Shown: positions 1-11,885 of the stretch, in pieces
How positions within the stretch are numbered: the stretch's first letter is position 1
Layout: each line of letters opens with the position of its first letter
Origin: Favolaschia claudopus
Taxonomy: Eukaryota; Basidiomycota; Agaricomycetes; Agaricales; Mycenaceae
DNA length: 64,000 nucleotides
Direction: 5' to 3'
Assembly: GCA_037176885.1 (NCBI GenBank)
Contig: JAWWNJ010000039.1
Coordinates: 434,001-498,000 of the forward strand
Program-made: the position numbers and the translations under genes
The notes under the pieces: model-generated
Databases searched by the model: none
What the model saw: the letters and a program-made list of their open reading frames with translations, nothing else
What the model was told of the DNA's origin: nothing

Positions 1-3000
1 GCATCCCCAGTACGCGTTCACGGATGTTCCGAGTCAAGACCGGCATCACCCCAACACTGGCCTACGGTTGCGGACAGTGATGGTGTCTAATGTCCCACCG
101 GCCTTGCGCGACGAGAAGACTTTGAAAGAGTACTTCGAGTACTACTTGTCGCGCGAAATCGAAAAGCCATCCCTCGGTCTGACTTCTTCTACTCAGCCGG
201 GCTTCATCAATAAATCTGTGGCCTTCCTGTTCAACCGAGCCAAGCGCCTGCCCATCGCCCCGATCCCCCTCTCGTCCGCTGCCCGCGACCAAGCCTCAAC
301 CGACAAGAAGAATGAGGCCAGCACATCGGAACCAACAAACAGCGCACCAGTCATCGAAAAAGTGGTCGTCGCGCGAAAGATGACTGAACTTGCCTCGCTT
401 CTTGAGCGTCGCGAGGAGATACTACGCTCCTTGGAGACAGCTCATATTAAGCTGGCCAAGAAAACTGTTCTTGCTGTTCAGCATGCGATGGCTCGGCAGG
501 ACGCGCACAAACCGGCGGTCTCGACGCATCACAAGCCGAAACGACGAGTGGGTGACGCTGAGCGCGATAACGGCGATGAGGGGACGTTGAGCGAGGAGGA
601 CCGAATGAAACAGCTCATTGAAGTCATTGGTCCGCTTGTGGAGGAGTTTGGATTGCGATCCAATGCGCCACGGACGAAGAAAGCTCTCTTTTCGAAGCAC
701 GAATTTAGGAAAGTCCGGCAGGAGGGCTCGCAGGATTCGGACAGTGACGCAGGGGAAGGCCGGGGCTACCCGCCTACCTCTCCCGTCAAGACTGTCCATG
801 GTCGCACGATATACGATGCTCTACTTTCTCTTCCGAGGAGCAGCCTCGACGCGTATCAACCTCTGATCAACCTCTCCCACCTTTTCCGTGGCAAGATTGT
901 CCCCTCGATCGACTATTATACGGCGAAGTTCAACCTGTTGACTTCGTTCATCACGGAAAACCGCGCTAAAGCCGTCGCCGACTTTGATCCTGTGTCTACT
1001 GCGTTCGTCACTTTTGCGGATCCTGCGGATGCTCGCAGAGCTTGCAATTATCTGGCGGTGCATCCCAATAATCCACTGCAATGCCTAATTACTATGGCAC
1101 CTGCGTACCAGGATCTGGACTGGATTCGGGTTATGAAGTCTTCGTATAACGGAGAGGTATGCTCAGAATGTTTTATTTATTTTCAATGTTTCTGACGACA
1201 ATGTTAGTTTGTAAAAGACTGGGTCGTGAACATTGGTGTTTGGTAAAAGCAGATTTTTTTTTTGGCAAGACGAGTCTAACTTGGCATAGGGGTTTCACCG
1301 TTTTCTGGCTTTTCCCGGTGTCTCTATTGGTTGGTCTGGTCTCCATCCAGAATATCTCTGCGTTCTTGCCGGCTCTGGTCAGTCAATGCCTCTACATAGT
1401 TTCTCTCCGCCTCACCTTGCTCTAGAAAGCCTACTTGGACAGGCATCAGTGGGAGGAAGATTTAATCCAATCATTCCTCCCCACCCTGCTCGTCTCACTG
1501 CTTGCTCTATCTATCCCTCCAATCCTACTTCTAATCGCGAAGAAAGCACACACTATCACCACCCTCTCCGCACTACACGACCTCATCTTGACCCGATATT
1601 ACAAGTTCCTCATCGTCAACGTCTTGGTGTTCTTCTGCGTAGGAACCGCGGCATTGCAATCAGTCTTGAACTCCTTCAAGGCTGTCCAAACGTCAAACGT
1701 GAATATTCTGCAAATCGTGGCAGACAGCTTCCCAACAGCTGGTCCATTCTATGTTGGATGGCGTGAGTGTTCCGTGCTAGTTTCACAAAACCACGAATTC
1801 TGAACATTTCCAGTCATCTTCAACGTGGGTATGCACGGCGGGTTCGAGATCGCTTTGCGTAAGTTCTACAATTCATGCTCTTGTTGTTGACTGACATCTC
1901 TTTCAGTCGGTGTAAGTTTTTGAGGCCGGTTTAGTGACGGAGATTAATCAAAATAATAGCTTCCCCTGATCCTATATCCCAAAACTCGAGGTCAAGCCAC
2001 TCCGTACGTCAATTTCCTTGCAAACGGCGCGCGTTACTCAATTTTATCTGTAGCCGGAAACGAGCCGTTGGTATCCGGCCAAGAACATTCAATTTCTATT
2101 GTGAGATGACCTGCTCGGTGTCTTTGGATTCTCCATAACTCTGCGTTCAGATTGGTTACCTACGCACCTCCTGGTCATTCATGTCTTGATGCTCTTCATG
2201 ATTTTGAACCCTTTCGTGATTCCTTTCGGCGCCATCTATTTCTTCATCGAAGCCGGTATGTGGCCACAAATGATGTTGTATCCTTTCGCTCATCTCCGTC
2301 TAGGTGTCGTCAAAAACCAGGTCAGCTGTCGCAACGAACACTTTTTGCATGTTTCTGAGGTTTCATGATCCAGTTGATCCACGTCTACGCCAAGAACTAC
2401 GAGCTCAACGGTCAAGTAATTATGGTTCGAATTGCCCGATATTCCCTGGATGGTCAGTCTCCTCCCTATATGTATTGCCTAATATTGCTCATGGGAGTGT
2501 GCCAGGTCTCATACTCTCGCAAGCGGTTTTCATGGCCTACATGATCGTCCTCAAAAAGACCGCGAACGTTGCATTGGCCGCGATTCTAGTGGTTTTCACG
2601 GCCACCGTTAAACTGCTGTGAGCTACTGCGAGCGATTCTCAATGCATATGCTTACAATACACAGAATAACGCGCATGATTCGAACTCAATTCGAGCATGA
2701 TGATATAGTGGAGGCCCAGCTCATCGTCTCCCGTGCTCATGATGCCGAAAATGGACACGAACATCCAAACCATGATCGAGACAGTAACGAGCATGATTCT
2801 GCTGAAGAAAGATCACCACCACCACCAGCCGACACGCTGTTCTCGTTCCGACTTCCTGCTTGGGTGAACCTTTCGTATGCTACTGTGCGCCCTCATCGCC
2901 CTGTCAAGTACCGGCCAAACCCCTTTGGACCCCGGGATCAGTCCTTTTCGCGGCTGGGCTCGATGAATTTTGAGTCTCCCAACAAACGCTCCTCGGAAGC

Positions 3001-3949
3001 CCAAAGACTGATCAACGGTCATGGACAGTCTCGGTTACCTGGTAGCTCGAAGGAGCAGCCTCACATCACCCACGATATGTCTGGCCCTGTCGTGCCACAT
3101 CCTCCTCTACCGGTCTGGGACGATGATGACACTGCAGACCTTCCTTACGATAATCCATTCTATACGAGGACAATCAGCAACGCTTTGTGGCTTCCTCGAG
3201 ATCCGTTCGGAAAGCTAGATCTAGACGACACCGTCGATCTCAATATAGCTCTAACTGTGGATTCCGCCGGTGGTCGTTTAGGGATGTGGACAGAACTGCC
3301 AGAGTCTGCATCACCTCAGCCGATGTCGGAAATCTCGAGTGTCATTACACCACCAGAGGAGCGTACGGTTTCGGAATTGACCTCGCAGGAATACGATGGC
3401 AGTGAAGAGATTGAGCTGCCCTTGATCATCGCCAAGCGTGCGCAGGCCAAGGACGACGTCGAGCAGACCATGCGCCCGCGACGAAATTCGACTTTCCGCC
3501 GTAAACCCAGTGGCACGAGTACAATCGGGTCAAAGGCGCGGCGGCCAAGTCTCGCTCCCCGAATATCCTCTCGGTCAGTTTCAGACAGTGGAAGAGGTCG
3601 ATCAGCTTCAATCATGTCCACTCTACGTCCTCCCACGATTGGCCGCGTTCGATCGACAGACTGGGAGCTTGGGGTGCGTCCTGACGTCCATGCCCAGGCC
3701 GAATTCGTCGTCGCACATTCGGCGTCATCCCTTTCGGTTGAACCACCTCCGATGAACCAGCAGCGGTCGAATATATCTACGCAGGCTGCTATAGCCCATG
3801 AGGTCCTTGCTGAGGAACAAGTTGCCTTGGCCGATCGACTCGAGGAAGAGGAACGAGAAGCCGAAAAGGCTTCAAAACCAAGGTCATGGTTCACCGCCTG
3901 GATGTTCAAGTCGGATCCTCCTGCCCAGCCACCGGCGGCGAATCGATGA
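1..3949 (+). CDS. CSC1/TMEM63-type stress-gated cation channel (5' end outside window)
   Basis: The product is a multi-pass membrane protein of the DUF221/RSN1_7TM family, to which yeast Csc1 and animal TMEM63 calcium-permeable osmosensitive channels belong. The frame is already open at base 2. The first visible part is the cytosolic domain, with RTVMVSNVPPALR followed by a helical region up to about 1155. After an intron comes the seven-helix channel core, with hydrophobic stretches such as FTVFWLFPVSLLVGLVSI and LIVNVLVFFCVGTAALQS, in small exons to about 2660. A long hydrophilic tail rich in Ser, Arg and acidic residues runs to the TGA at 3947-3949. The N-terminal membrane helices and the start codon lie upstream of the window. 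The family assignment is firm; the ion conducted is inferred from family members. Confidence 0.9.
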
Positions 3950-4164
3950 GCTCGAGCCATTTCTTTATTATTTTGTACTCGCATCTTTGGATACCCTTCG
4001 GAATAACTAGAACATATTTTTACGACATGACCACCTACGCGTGATGTACGATATATACCGAGCTCCCAACTTGTATTCTACTATTCAACGAATTTTGCAC
4101 GATGTTTTTCCCCGGCTGAACTTCGCAATCGAGATAGACGCAGGCAGGTCAACTGAACTGTGGC

Positions 4165-4174
4165 TATATATTAT
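4165..4174 (+). promoter_or_regulatory. TATA-like box of the GH131 gene
   Basis: TATATATTAT lies about 30-40 bases before the ATG at 4204, the usual place for a TATA element with a short leader. It is inferred from position and composition only. Confidence 0.35.
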
Positions 4175-4203
4175 GTCTTGAGAGGAGTTGAATCCCATAC
4201 GCC

Positions 4204-5849
4204 ATGGCACTACTGACCTGGGTTACTCTTGGGCTTTACTCCCTTTTATGCAGAGCTGGGACCACCATTTGGTATGAGTTCTCTGACAAACGGAGATTGC
4301 CCCCCCCCTCATTTTTTGAATTTCTCCAGGTCAGGTAGTTTTAATACCTATCCGACGGCGGCCGCCTTCGATAACTGTAAGTTGAGGCGCTCTTGTGTTG
4401 GGCTTTCGCTTCACTGATTGATCTTAGGGAGCTGGGGTAACGAGGTCCATTCAGAACCCTCGAACGCCTGATTCCTCGACGATTCACACTGATCAATAGG
4501 TTGGAGAATACCAGTGGTATATCCACGGTTCCCAGAACACATCTCAGTATCTCGGCCTCAGTCCTTCGTTCAAGAACCCGGCAGACACAAGCGAGACCAA
4601 TGGGCTCAGATTGACCGTAGACGCGACGTCAACCTGGAATGCCCAGTTTGAAAGAACGGAGCTCATTCCTCAGGTAAGTCGGCAATTCACAAGTCAAATC
4701 TGACCTGTGGGAGCTGACGTTCGGCCAAGACGACTCAAAATCTGGGAACCGGGAATCTGTTCTACCACTTTTCCATTTCTCACCCATCGACAAACCTTCC
4801 AGATGTAAGTCTCGCCGATAATAAGTCGGATTACCGGTACTCAACGTCGCGTCTAGTCAACAATTGAACACCAGGTATTTTCGTCAGATCACCGACCGTG
4901 AGGTGAGCCCTGACGAAAGTCTAGATCTGTTTCTTCGAAAGCCACTTTACAGAAGTAGGCCATTATGAAACTGACGCTTGTTTCACACCTTGACATTGGC
5001 ATCAGCTCAAATACGGCGTTGGGCCAAACAGCTCTCACTTGACATGGATGGTACGCCGTCTTTACTCGTTTTCAGTTCAAAGGCTAACGCGACAACTCAC
5101 AGGTCACAGGAGTCAGCCATTGGGACACTGCATTCGTACCAGGAACATGGTACAATTGTACGTTTCCTCCGTCTTGATCTTTTAAATGGTCTGATCTGGA
5201 ATGTAGTCGCGTACGATATCGATGCAAGTGGCAGTGGAATTTCCTGCTGCAGCGTATCTGATGTTCATTCCAGTTCACGGCGGGAACGGTTGGACTCTGG
5301 GCCAGCACTGGATCAAACCCACTGGTCAAAGTTGTGCAAAACGTAGCTGCTGCGACGTCGACCAACTCTGCGGACTGGCATCTTGGAGTCCTCCGTATTT
5401 CGAATACCGGAACAGAAGACTACTATTTCAGCGGTGTTTACATCGAAAGCGGTCCTGTCACCACAAGCGTTGGAACGGGTTCAGGTAGCGGCACAACTTC
5501 GGCGAGTTCGTCGACTATCACGACGATAAGCAAGTCATCGACGATTTCCACAACGACCACGTCCTCGACGACCACAGCATCAGGGCCGCAACAGACACAG
5601 TACGGACAGTGCGGGGGTAAGTGATTGAATTATATTATAATGATCCCAGCTCACCCCCAAGTTATTTAGGAACCGGATATAACGGTCCAACGAGCTGCCA
5701 GGTAGATTGCTTCCTCAATAAAACCTTTGCAACTCACCTATCTCCCAGTCTCCGTTTACGTGTAGGGCCATCAGCGCGCCATATTATTACCAGGTGAGCA
5801 AAGTTGTCGTGTATTCTTCCCGATATTCAACAGCGGTTAGTGCCTGTAA
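4204..5849 (+). CDS. GH131 beta-glucanase with C-terminal CBM1 cellulose-binding module
   Basis: A secreted plant cell-wall enzyme. The signal peptide (MALLTWVTLGLYSLLCRAG) is followed by GTTIW and a GH131 domain spread over about nine exons: WSWGNEVGEYQWYIHG, LSPSFKNPADTSETNG, RTELIPQ, FFESHFTE, and VSHWDTAFVPGTWYNF. Known GH131 enzymes cleave beta-1,3/1,6- and beta-1,4-glucans. A Ser/Thr-rich, probably O-glycosylated linker (about 5470-5590) leads to a CBM1 with QYGQCGG, GYNGPTSC and SAPYYYQ. The last two residues, CL, are coded by a tiny final exon (5841-5849) ending in TAA, reached by splicing from the donor at about 5794. All CBM1 cysteines and tyrosines needed for cellulose binding appear present. 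The intron at about 4452-4500 has an untypical donor (GTCCAT). Confidence 0.88.
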
Positions 5850-6487
5850 CGACCGAGGCTTGGATTACACAGCCTGGAGAGCACTCGTGTACAATATTTA
5901 TCGGTTTAAACCCTGTGTGTTTTTGTTCAGCGAGAGAGCGAAAAGGAAGACTGAAAGACGAACAGCCCAATTACTCCACATGCAGCGCGTGCACCGGCAT
6001 TCCCTGTCTTGAGACTCTCTGCATTATCTCCCCGTCCGAGATCGTCCGTTCCCTTGAGAAGGATGAGTTTCGTGCCGCTATTTCAAATGAGAGCATACCG
6101 CGTGGAGCACGACTGCGCGGCTACGGGGGATTCAGAGACAGACTCGGAAACGCAACCAGTAAATACTCACCCAACAATGCTGAGTGGGCCATTCAGCGAT
6201 ATGAGGCTATCCTCGAATTCGAAGCTGGCGTTCCCCGACTCCTGATGATACACAGATTAACCAGAAATCTAAGGTGATAATAGTGATACAAACATCTGTC
6301 TTGATGTTCCCAAGGTCTCCGACATGCCTACCCATTCTTGTTATTTTGCTTCATTGTGGAAGTAATGCTAAGACAGACCTCTCTGTGTCGCTGGGCGCTC
6401 CGTGATTTTTTGAAAAAGGATTGAAATGGGGGCCAGCAGATAGACATCCGTTAGTCAGGTCCCCAGACTGGCTGAGTTAAGAGTCAA
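5850..6487. other. Intergenic stretch, no gene seen
   Basis: Open frames here (for example one across 5804-6277 on the plus strand) resemble no known family and overlap the end of the GH131 gene. On the minus strand this is where the missing 3' exons of the superoxide dismutase gene should be, and none were found. Confidence 0.5.
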
Positions 6488-6775
6488 TTATTCTTGCTCG
6501 GAACCTTGACTCGAAGCCACTACACACTGGATGTGGAAGCCACGCAAAGCGAGAGGATCGAGATTGTGAAGCTCTCCGGTGACAAGTACTTTATTTTTCT
6601 TTTGTTCAAAGGTGACGGTCCCGGTGGCTGTTGAGTCTCCCTTCAAAACGACGACGGCCTTGTTATACTGAGTAGTTTTTGCTGGTGTATTCCAAAATAG
6701 GAAGATAAGAAGAGCAACGGCAGCCCCAGCAACCTGCCATCCCCTGGTGCTCGATTGTGGCCTTGGGTGTTCCAT
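6488..6775 (-). pseudogene. 5' fragment of a Cu/Zn superoxide dismutase gene with a membrane anchor
   Basis: The 95-residue frame begins with a short hydrophilic head, then a hydrophobic segment (VAGAAVALLIFLFW), then the start of a Cu/Zn superoxide dismutase: KAVVVLKGDSTATGTVTFEQ, then VLVTGELHNLDPLALRGFHI. In the family the next residues are the copper-binding His of the HxHxxGD type and the rest of a barrel of about 150 residues. Here the match stops at a plausible splice donor (CA|GTGTGT), and no exon with the remaining His, Asp, Cys and C-terminal motifs could be found in the next 600 bases downstream. Without them it cannot bind copper. A membrane-anchored form would also be unusual. 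Most likely it is a gene truncated by deletion; a distant exon is possible but unlikely. Confidence 0.55.
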
Positions 6776-7192
6776 TCAACGTTTTGTTAGTGAGAACTAG
6801 TGAGAGACTTTGCTGAGAGGCTGACGCAAAATTGCCTCATCATCGTTGTTCATCGTTGTTCTTGCGGTGTCCACAACGAAGGCCGAACCGGGACTCGGAG
6901 CTGATGCGGCCCGGCCAACCATTCAACCTCTTTCTTCTGAACCATTGCGTCCGACTTCGATGCTCATGCTTTCGCCGAAAAGCTCCACACACAATACACC
7001 TACAACGATTGGTCTGCATGCGTCCGCTTAGCTAGGAAATCTGTCAGCAATTCAGGGATAAACAAACCATTTGACAGACCACACATGTTCACAGAAGTCC
7101 TCAGAAGTCTCTATTTCCCTCACGCTGTCGAGCACCCAGTATTTAAATGAACTCGACTCATACTCCCCTCGGATCCCTGCTATTTCACGCAG
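6776..7192. other. Divergent intergenic region upstream of the P450
   Basis: No gene was recognised. TATTTAAA at about 7138-7145, roughly 50 bases before the P450 start, is a possible TATA element. Confidence 0.4.
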
Positions 7193-9174
7193 ATGTTCCA
7201 AGTTTCCTCTCTTGTCGAGCTTTTTCTCGCTGCAGTGTTCCTTAAGATTTTTCATGAATTTTTCTATGCCCGGAAACGTACCCTACCTTTTCCCCCTGGA
7301 CCACCTCCTCGGTTTCTTGTAGGGAATTCTCGAGATTTACCACAAAACCAACCTTGGTTGACTTATACAGAGTGGGGCCGGCGTTACGGTGAGTTGAGTT
7401 GACCTGTGGGTCACTTCAATCGCTGAGACCGCGATTTCTAAAGGGGACCTTGTACACGCCAGCGCTCTGGGACACCACATCGTCATAGTTAATTCGGTCA
7501 AGACCGCCAATGAACTATTCGAGAAACGATCTCACGTCTATTCTGATCGTCCCGTCATCACCATGATTGAACTGTGAGATGTCTCAATGTCTGCGGCCCT
7601 ACCTCTCTCTAAGAGATTTACCAGTATGGGCTGGGGATTCAACGTCGGCCTCATGCCAATGGGCGATCGCTGGAGGCAACATAGAAGAATGTTTCAACAA
7701 CATTTCCGCCGAGACATCGCACGAACTTATCGGCCCATCCAAACGGAAAAGATACACCAACTCTTGCAGCAATTGCTATCTGATCCTGAGAATTTTCGGG
7801 AACATCTGAAAACGTATGTTTGGTCTACTTGCTCTTTCTGTTCAAAGCCGATGCGAATTCTTCCCAGACTGACTGCAGCAATAATAATGCGAACTGTCTA
7901 TGGGTATGATGTTAAACCAAGTAACGATAGATTCGTTGAGTTATCGGAAAGCGCTGTCAAAAAACTTTCCGACTCGTTTTTTCCTGGGGCTGCGGTCGTA
8001 AATGCTTTCCCGATTCTACAGTATCTTCCGTCGTGGTTTCCGGGTGCCGGCTTTCAAGAATATGCCGCTGGTAAGGAGAACGAGTCGGTGTTGACTGTAC
8101 CCTGGTTTCACACGTTACAGATTGCCGTTTAATGATTGAAGAAATGGAGCAGGTCCCGTTCAACTTCGCAAAGCAGAATATGGTTTGATTTCTGTTGCAC
8201 CATTCATCGCAAAATCAATGTTTCTACTGCAGCTAAATGGCGTGGATGCAAAGCCTGTTGTGGCAAAAATGCTACAAGTCCGTGGCCGCACAGATGAGGT
8301 TGCGATTCGGGAAGCAGCCGCCACAGCGTACGCAGGTATGTTTCTTCTCGCTCATAACCGTTGAGTTTCTCTGAGTCCTCTACTCTTAGCCGGATCAGAT
8401 ACTGTACGTGCCAAATTCGATGTCTACTAAGGCTCTTCAACCAAAACTTCATAAGACTGTCTCTGCTCTGGCTTCGTTCTTTCTCGCTATGGCGCAGTAT
8501 CCTGCCGCACAGGAGCAAGCACAGAAAGAAATTGATACTGTCATTGGCTCAGCTCGATTGCCGCAATTCGAGGACCGCCCTTCGTTGCCTTTTGTCGAGG
8601 CGTTATATCGGGAGGTCATGCGTTGGAAACCGGCTCTTCCGCTCGGGGTATCCCATGCAACCAGCACAGATGACATCTATGATGGTTTTTATATACCCAA
8701 GGGTAGGCACTTATACATACACCATCTTTCCTCGTAGTACTCAACGAACTCAGGTGCGACGGTCATGGCCAATGCATGGTGAGCGATTTTACTCTCGAAT
8801 TCGACGTATTTTAGATGAACCTTATATTGTTCTGAAGGGCTATGACCCGGGATGAATCCGTCTACCCAGATCCTGAACGATTCAACCCTGCTCGATTCTT
8901 CACCGCCGACGGAAAGCTCAACGACGATGATACTATCCTGACGTTTGGGTATGTCGAGTGCCCATCTGAAGCTTACTACATATTACAGTGGTCCAGATTT
9001 GGTCGCCGAATTTGTGTAGGGCGCCACAATGCCGAAGCAACTGTGTGGTTTACGATTGTCTCTGTTTTGGCGGCGTTCAATATATCCAAAGCCAAAGACG
9101 CTGCTGGGAATGAGATTGAGATTAACGCAGTCTATTCAGATGGGATGGTTAGGTATGTGAGGGCAAATGTTTAA
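7193..9174 (+). CDS. Cytochrome P450 monooxygenase, microsomal type
   Basis: A heme-thiolate monooxygenase anchored in the endoplasmic reticulum, presumably served by NADPH-P450 reductase; the substrate is unknown. In order: an N-terminal membrane segment (LVELFLAAVFLKIFHEF), the proline hinge PFPPGPPPR, then WLTYTEWGRRYG, and in the C helix WRQHRRMF. The I-helix AAGSDT is split by an intron near 8338. The ExxR motif is EVMR within LYREVMRWKPALPLG, followed by YPDPERFNPARFF. The heme loop FGFGRRICVGR (about 8940-9025, split by an intron) carries the Cys ligand, but Val stands where Pro is usual. The sequence resembles the large Agaricomycete OrdA-like (CYP64-clan) group. About nine exons give a full-length protein of about 500 residues ending in TAA at 9172-9174. 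No stop or frameshift was seen. Confidence 0.88.
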
Positions 9175-10789
9175 GAAAGTCGTGCTCACGCAATAAGCAG
9201 CCATCCTCAACCCTCTCCATGCTCTATCACTCCGCGATCCGTTGCAGCGCAGAGTTTGATTAGCGCGATGGAAGATTTGTGAAAGGATTGGCTGAGTTAG
9301 ATAGTCCATCGTTATGACCGTCGTGGCTTGCCAGAAGAGCCATTCTCGAAGTGGAGAGTGATTTCATCTTCAAAGAATCAAACGGTTGCGTGAGCTGTTG
9401 GAATTTCTCCCACGGTTGAATTTTGCACTGTTCGGAGGTCGCAAGACAGTGAGCGGAGAGATGAAAACAATTTCACGACGAATGAAGAGCCTACGTAGTT
9501 GCTGCCAGACCGGTTTGAATTGAATTGAGCCGTAATTAGAGTTGTATGTGCGGATTCGGATGAAAGTAGCGGAATTTACATGAAACAAACATCTGCGGTC
9601 TTTGCACCTGTCACTCTCTCACTAACTGATAATAGACAGCGACACCTGGCTGTCCGGTCTTGATCCAAACACTACAGGAGATATGAGCTTGAGATAGACT
9701 CCGGCTCGGATAGACTGACTGCATCATGGGTGGCGTTCCATTTGGAGGTCCATAGTGCGTGTGGTGGCTTCAAATATTCTTCGAATGAGAATATATGCAG
9801 GGGCAACGAGAGATAGCACACGTACTAAGGGAATACGGTGAAGTTTCCCGCCCTGCCAGGTGACGAGTGAGACGTAGATATTTGTAACAAAAATGCTTAT
9901 TACTTAGTCCAAAACGGTCGATGAGCTTGGTCTGGCCTGGAGAAACAATACTCATGAGTATCATACAACTGAGAGCGTATCACAATCCGCTTGGTACCCG
10001 TTGCCAATCTTGACTTGAATGGGTAAATCGAGTTGCTCGCGGGTTTCCGACTGGAAAAGTCACTCTGAGTTCCCGAGTGAAAGCAGAAATTCAAACTAGA
10101 CGCAACGTTGAACACATTCATTTTCCACTTGCCTTGAGAGCTTGGTATTGAAAATGTTACTGCTTACCAGCATCTGTGGCGACTACACGGCTGGAGAGTT
10201 TGATGAATCCATCGTTTTCCGATGTACCTTAGGTGGGTGGGGTGATCAGAGCGATACAAGAGAGATGAAATGGTGGGGCACGTACGGATGCCTTTCCTAC
10301 ACACACGAGGCATTTCAGAATACGCTTGAGTGAAGAGGATGAGGCTGAGATATGAATGTTATTTGCGAAGGTGAGCCGGGTTATATGGAAGTACTTATAC
10401 ATAGTGGGACAACGGACCCATGTGCTCTCCCTGGACTAATACACAGAAACAGAAGGTGATTCGTGAGTTTTTGCTTTCAACTAGGCTCAAATTGAAAAGC
10501 GTGGTTGCAGAGGCACTGTGCACCTGAGGCCCCGGCTGAGGCTGAGGCGCGCTAACCCTTTCATGACGGCGAAAGTGACCCAAACATCATCGGAAGATGA
10601 CCAGAAATTGAAAAACGATACGCGCATGTTACTTCTGCCAGTTGGGCTGTCTCCTGCGCTAGTATCAAAGAATAGAGAGCCACAGGCGTCTTTCAGGAAA
10701 TTGGAAACAATGCTTCAAGTGAAGGATGTGGTTGAGGAAGAGCTGAGAAGCCAGCACCGCCTCTGATGTCCTTCCTTCCTCCTGCCACC
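9175..10789. other. Long intergenic stretch, nothing recognised
   Basis: About 1.6 kb between the P450 and a small membrane-protein gene. Only short frames without family features occur on either strand. No tRNA-like box or obvious repeat was seen. Confidence 0.45.
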
Positions 10790-11437
10790 ATGACGTCCCT
10801 CCGCCATCGCGTTGGATTTACAGCTTCGGACGACGATGGCGACGCCCAGAACCATGTTCTCGACGACGTTGAACAGGAGGAGGTCATCGAAGATCTTCGG
10901 CAACGCAACGACGAGACGACTGCACGAGCAACTCTCGTGCTTGACGTTGTTCTCGTGTGCTCCGCTTTGCTGTACGACTTGCCCCCGCGTTTCTTCGTGA
11001 AATAAAATAACATTTCACTATCCAGCCAATTCATTTACCTGGTCAAGGAGTCTAAAGCTAGCCCTCTCCTCGGTCTCTTCCCTCCTTCATCCTCGACACT
11101 TGAACCGGCAGAACCAGACCCGCCCTGCCCAATATTGTTCACTCTCCTTGCGCTTGGGCTGCACGCAAATCTTACCCTTCTCGTCCATCCATCCGTGGCC
11201 CTTCATTCCTCCCTGCAAGCGTCACCATTGCCCATCTCTTTCTCCCTCACCTATGCGCTTGCGGCCGTCTGGCCTACACTTTCCCTCTTTCTCGCGCGCT
11301 CCTGGCAGGTTACTGCCTTTTCCGCCGCTTCCTTCTTGGTAGTAGCTCTTACGCACTCAGTACTACGGACACTGCAGGAAGGAGACCAAGCTCTAGCTGA
11401 GCTTGAGACCCTCCGATACCGTGCCCCCGGTCCATGA
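10790..11437 (+). CDS. Small orphan multi-pass membrane protein
   Basis: The start ATG (10790) has a good context (GCCACCATG). Exon 1 codes an acidic head (residues about 10-45) and a hydrophobic segment, LVLDVVLVCSALL. A single intron from about 10971 (GTACGA) to the AG at 11025 joins the frame to QFIYLVKESKASPLL. Exon 2 carries two or three more hydrophobic segments (ILFTLLALGLHANLTLLVHP, then about 11240-11350) and ends EGDQALAELETLRYRAPGP at the TGA 11435-11437. The total is about 195 residues with three to four predicted membrane spans. I do not recognise the family. The long open second exon and the clean splice argue that it is real. Confidence 0.6.
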
Positions 11438-11885
11438 GCCGTACATCTTTCTTATACATTTATTACCAGCGCAGTCACAGTACAGCTTTGGCGATTTCTC
11501 GGTCATCAAGTCGGCTCAATTGTTCAGCTTCAACTCTGGCCTTCTCTCTCGACCTAAGGAGACGAACGCTTTATGACGTCGACGTTCCTGGTATTGGTGC
11601 TGGGTCGCGTTTCAATCAGCATATTATCGAACGTTGTCGGTTTATTCGGGCTCGCCTACGGGAACTTGAACTGCATTTGCCGCAAATTTGCCGTGAGGGT
11701 TTCTTCGGTTTCTTTGCCACCTTACCGACGTTTACCATGTCACAACTTTGTTCAAGGCAGCTCAGTCACCTTGAATTTCTCTCTAGGTCGACGGATCTAT
11801 TTAATCTGCATGAAACTGCTCGTTTTACTTTGTAATGAGACGAGATCTCGAACCTCGCGTCGTTTCGCAGCCCCAACTTACCAAC
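11438..11885. other. Intergenic, no gene seen
   Basis: Overlapping short frames without recognisable domains lie between the orphan membrane protein and the minus-strand gene remnant. Confidence 0.4.

Noticed and set aside
2420..2440. GGTTCGAATT resembling a tRNA B box
   Set aside because: Lies in the coding sequence of the channel gene and has no matching A box or cloverleaf.
3316..3984. A 222-codon minus-strand frame under the channel gene tail
   Set aside because: Shadow of the hydrophilic tail of the CSC1-type gene; no recognisable domain.
5804..6277. A 157-codon plus-strand frame after the GH131 gene
   Set aside because: Overlaps the last CBM1 exon and intron and shows no family resemblance.
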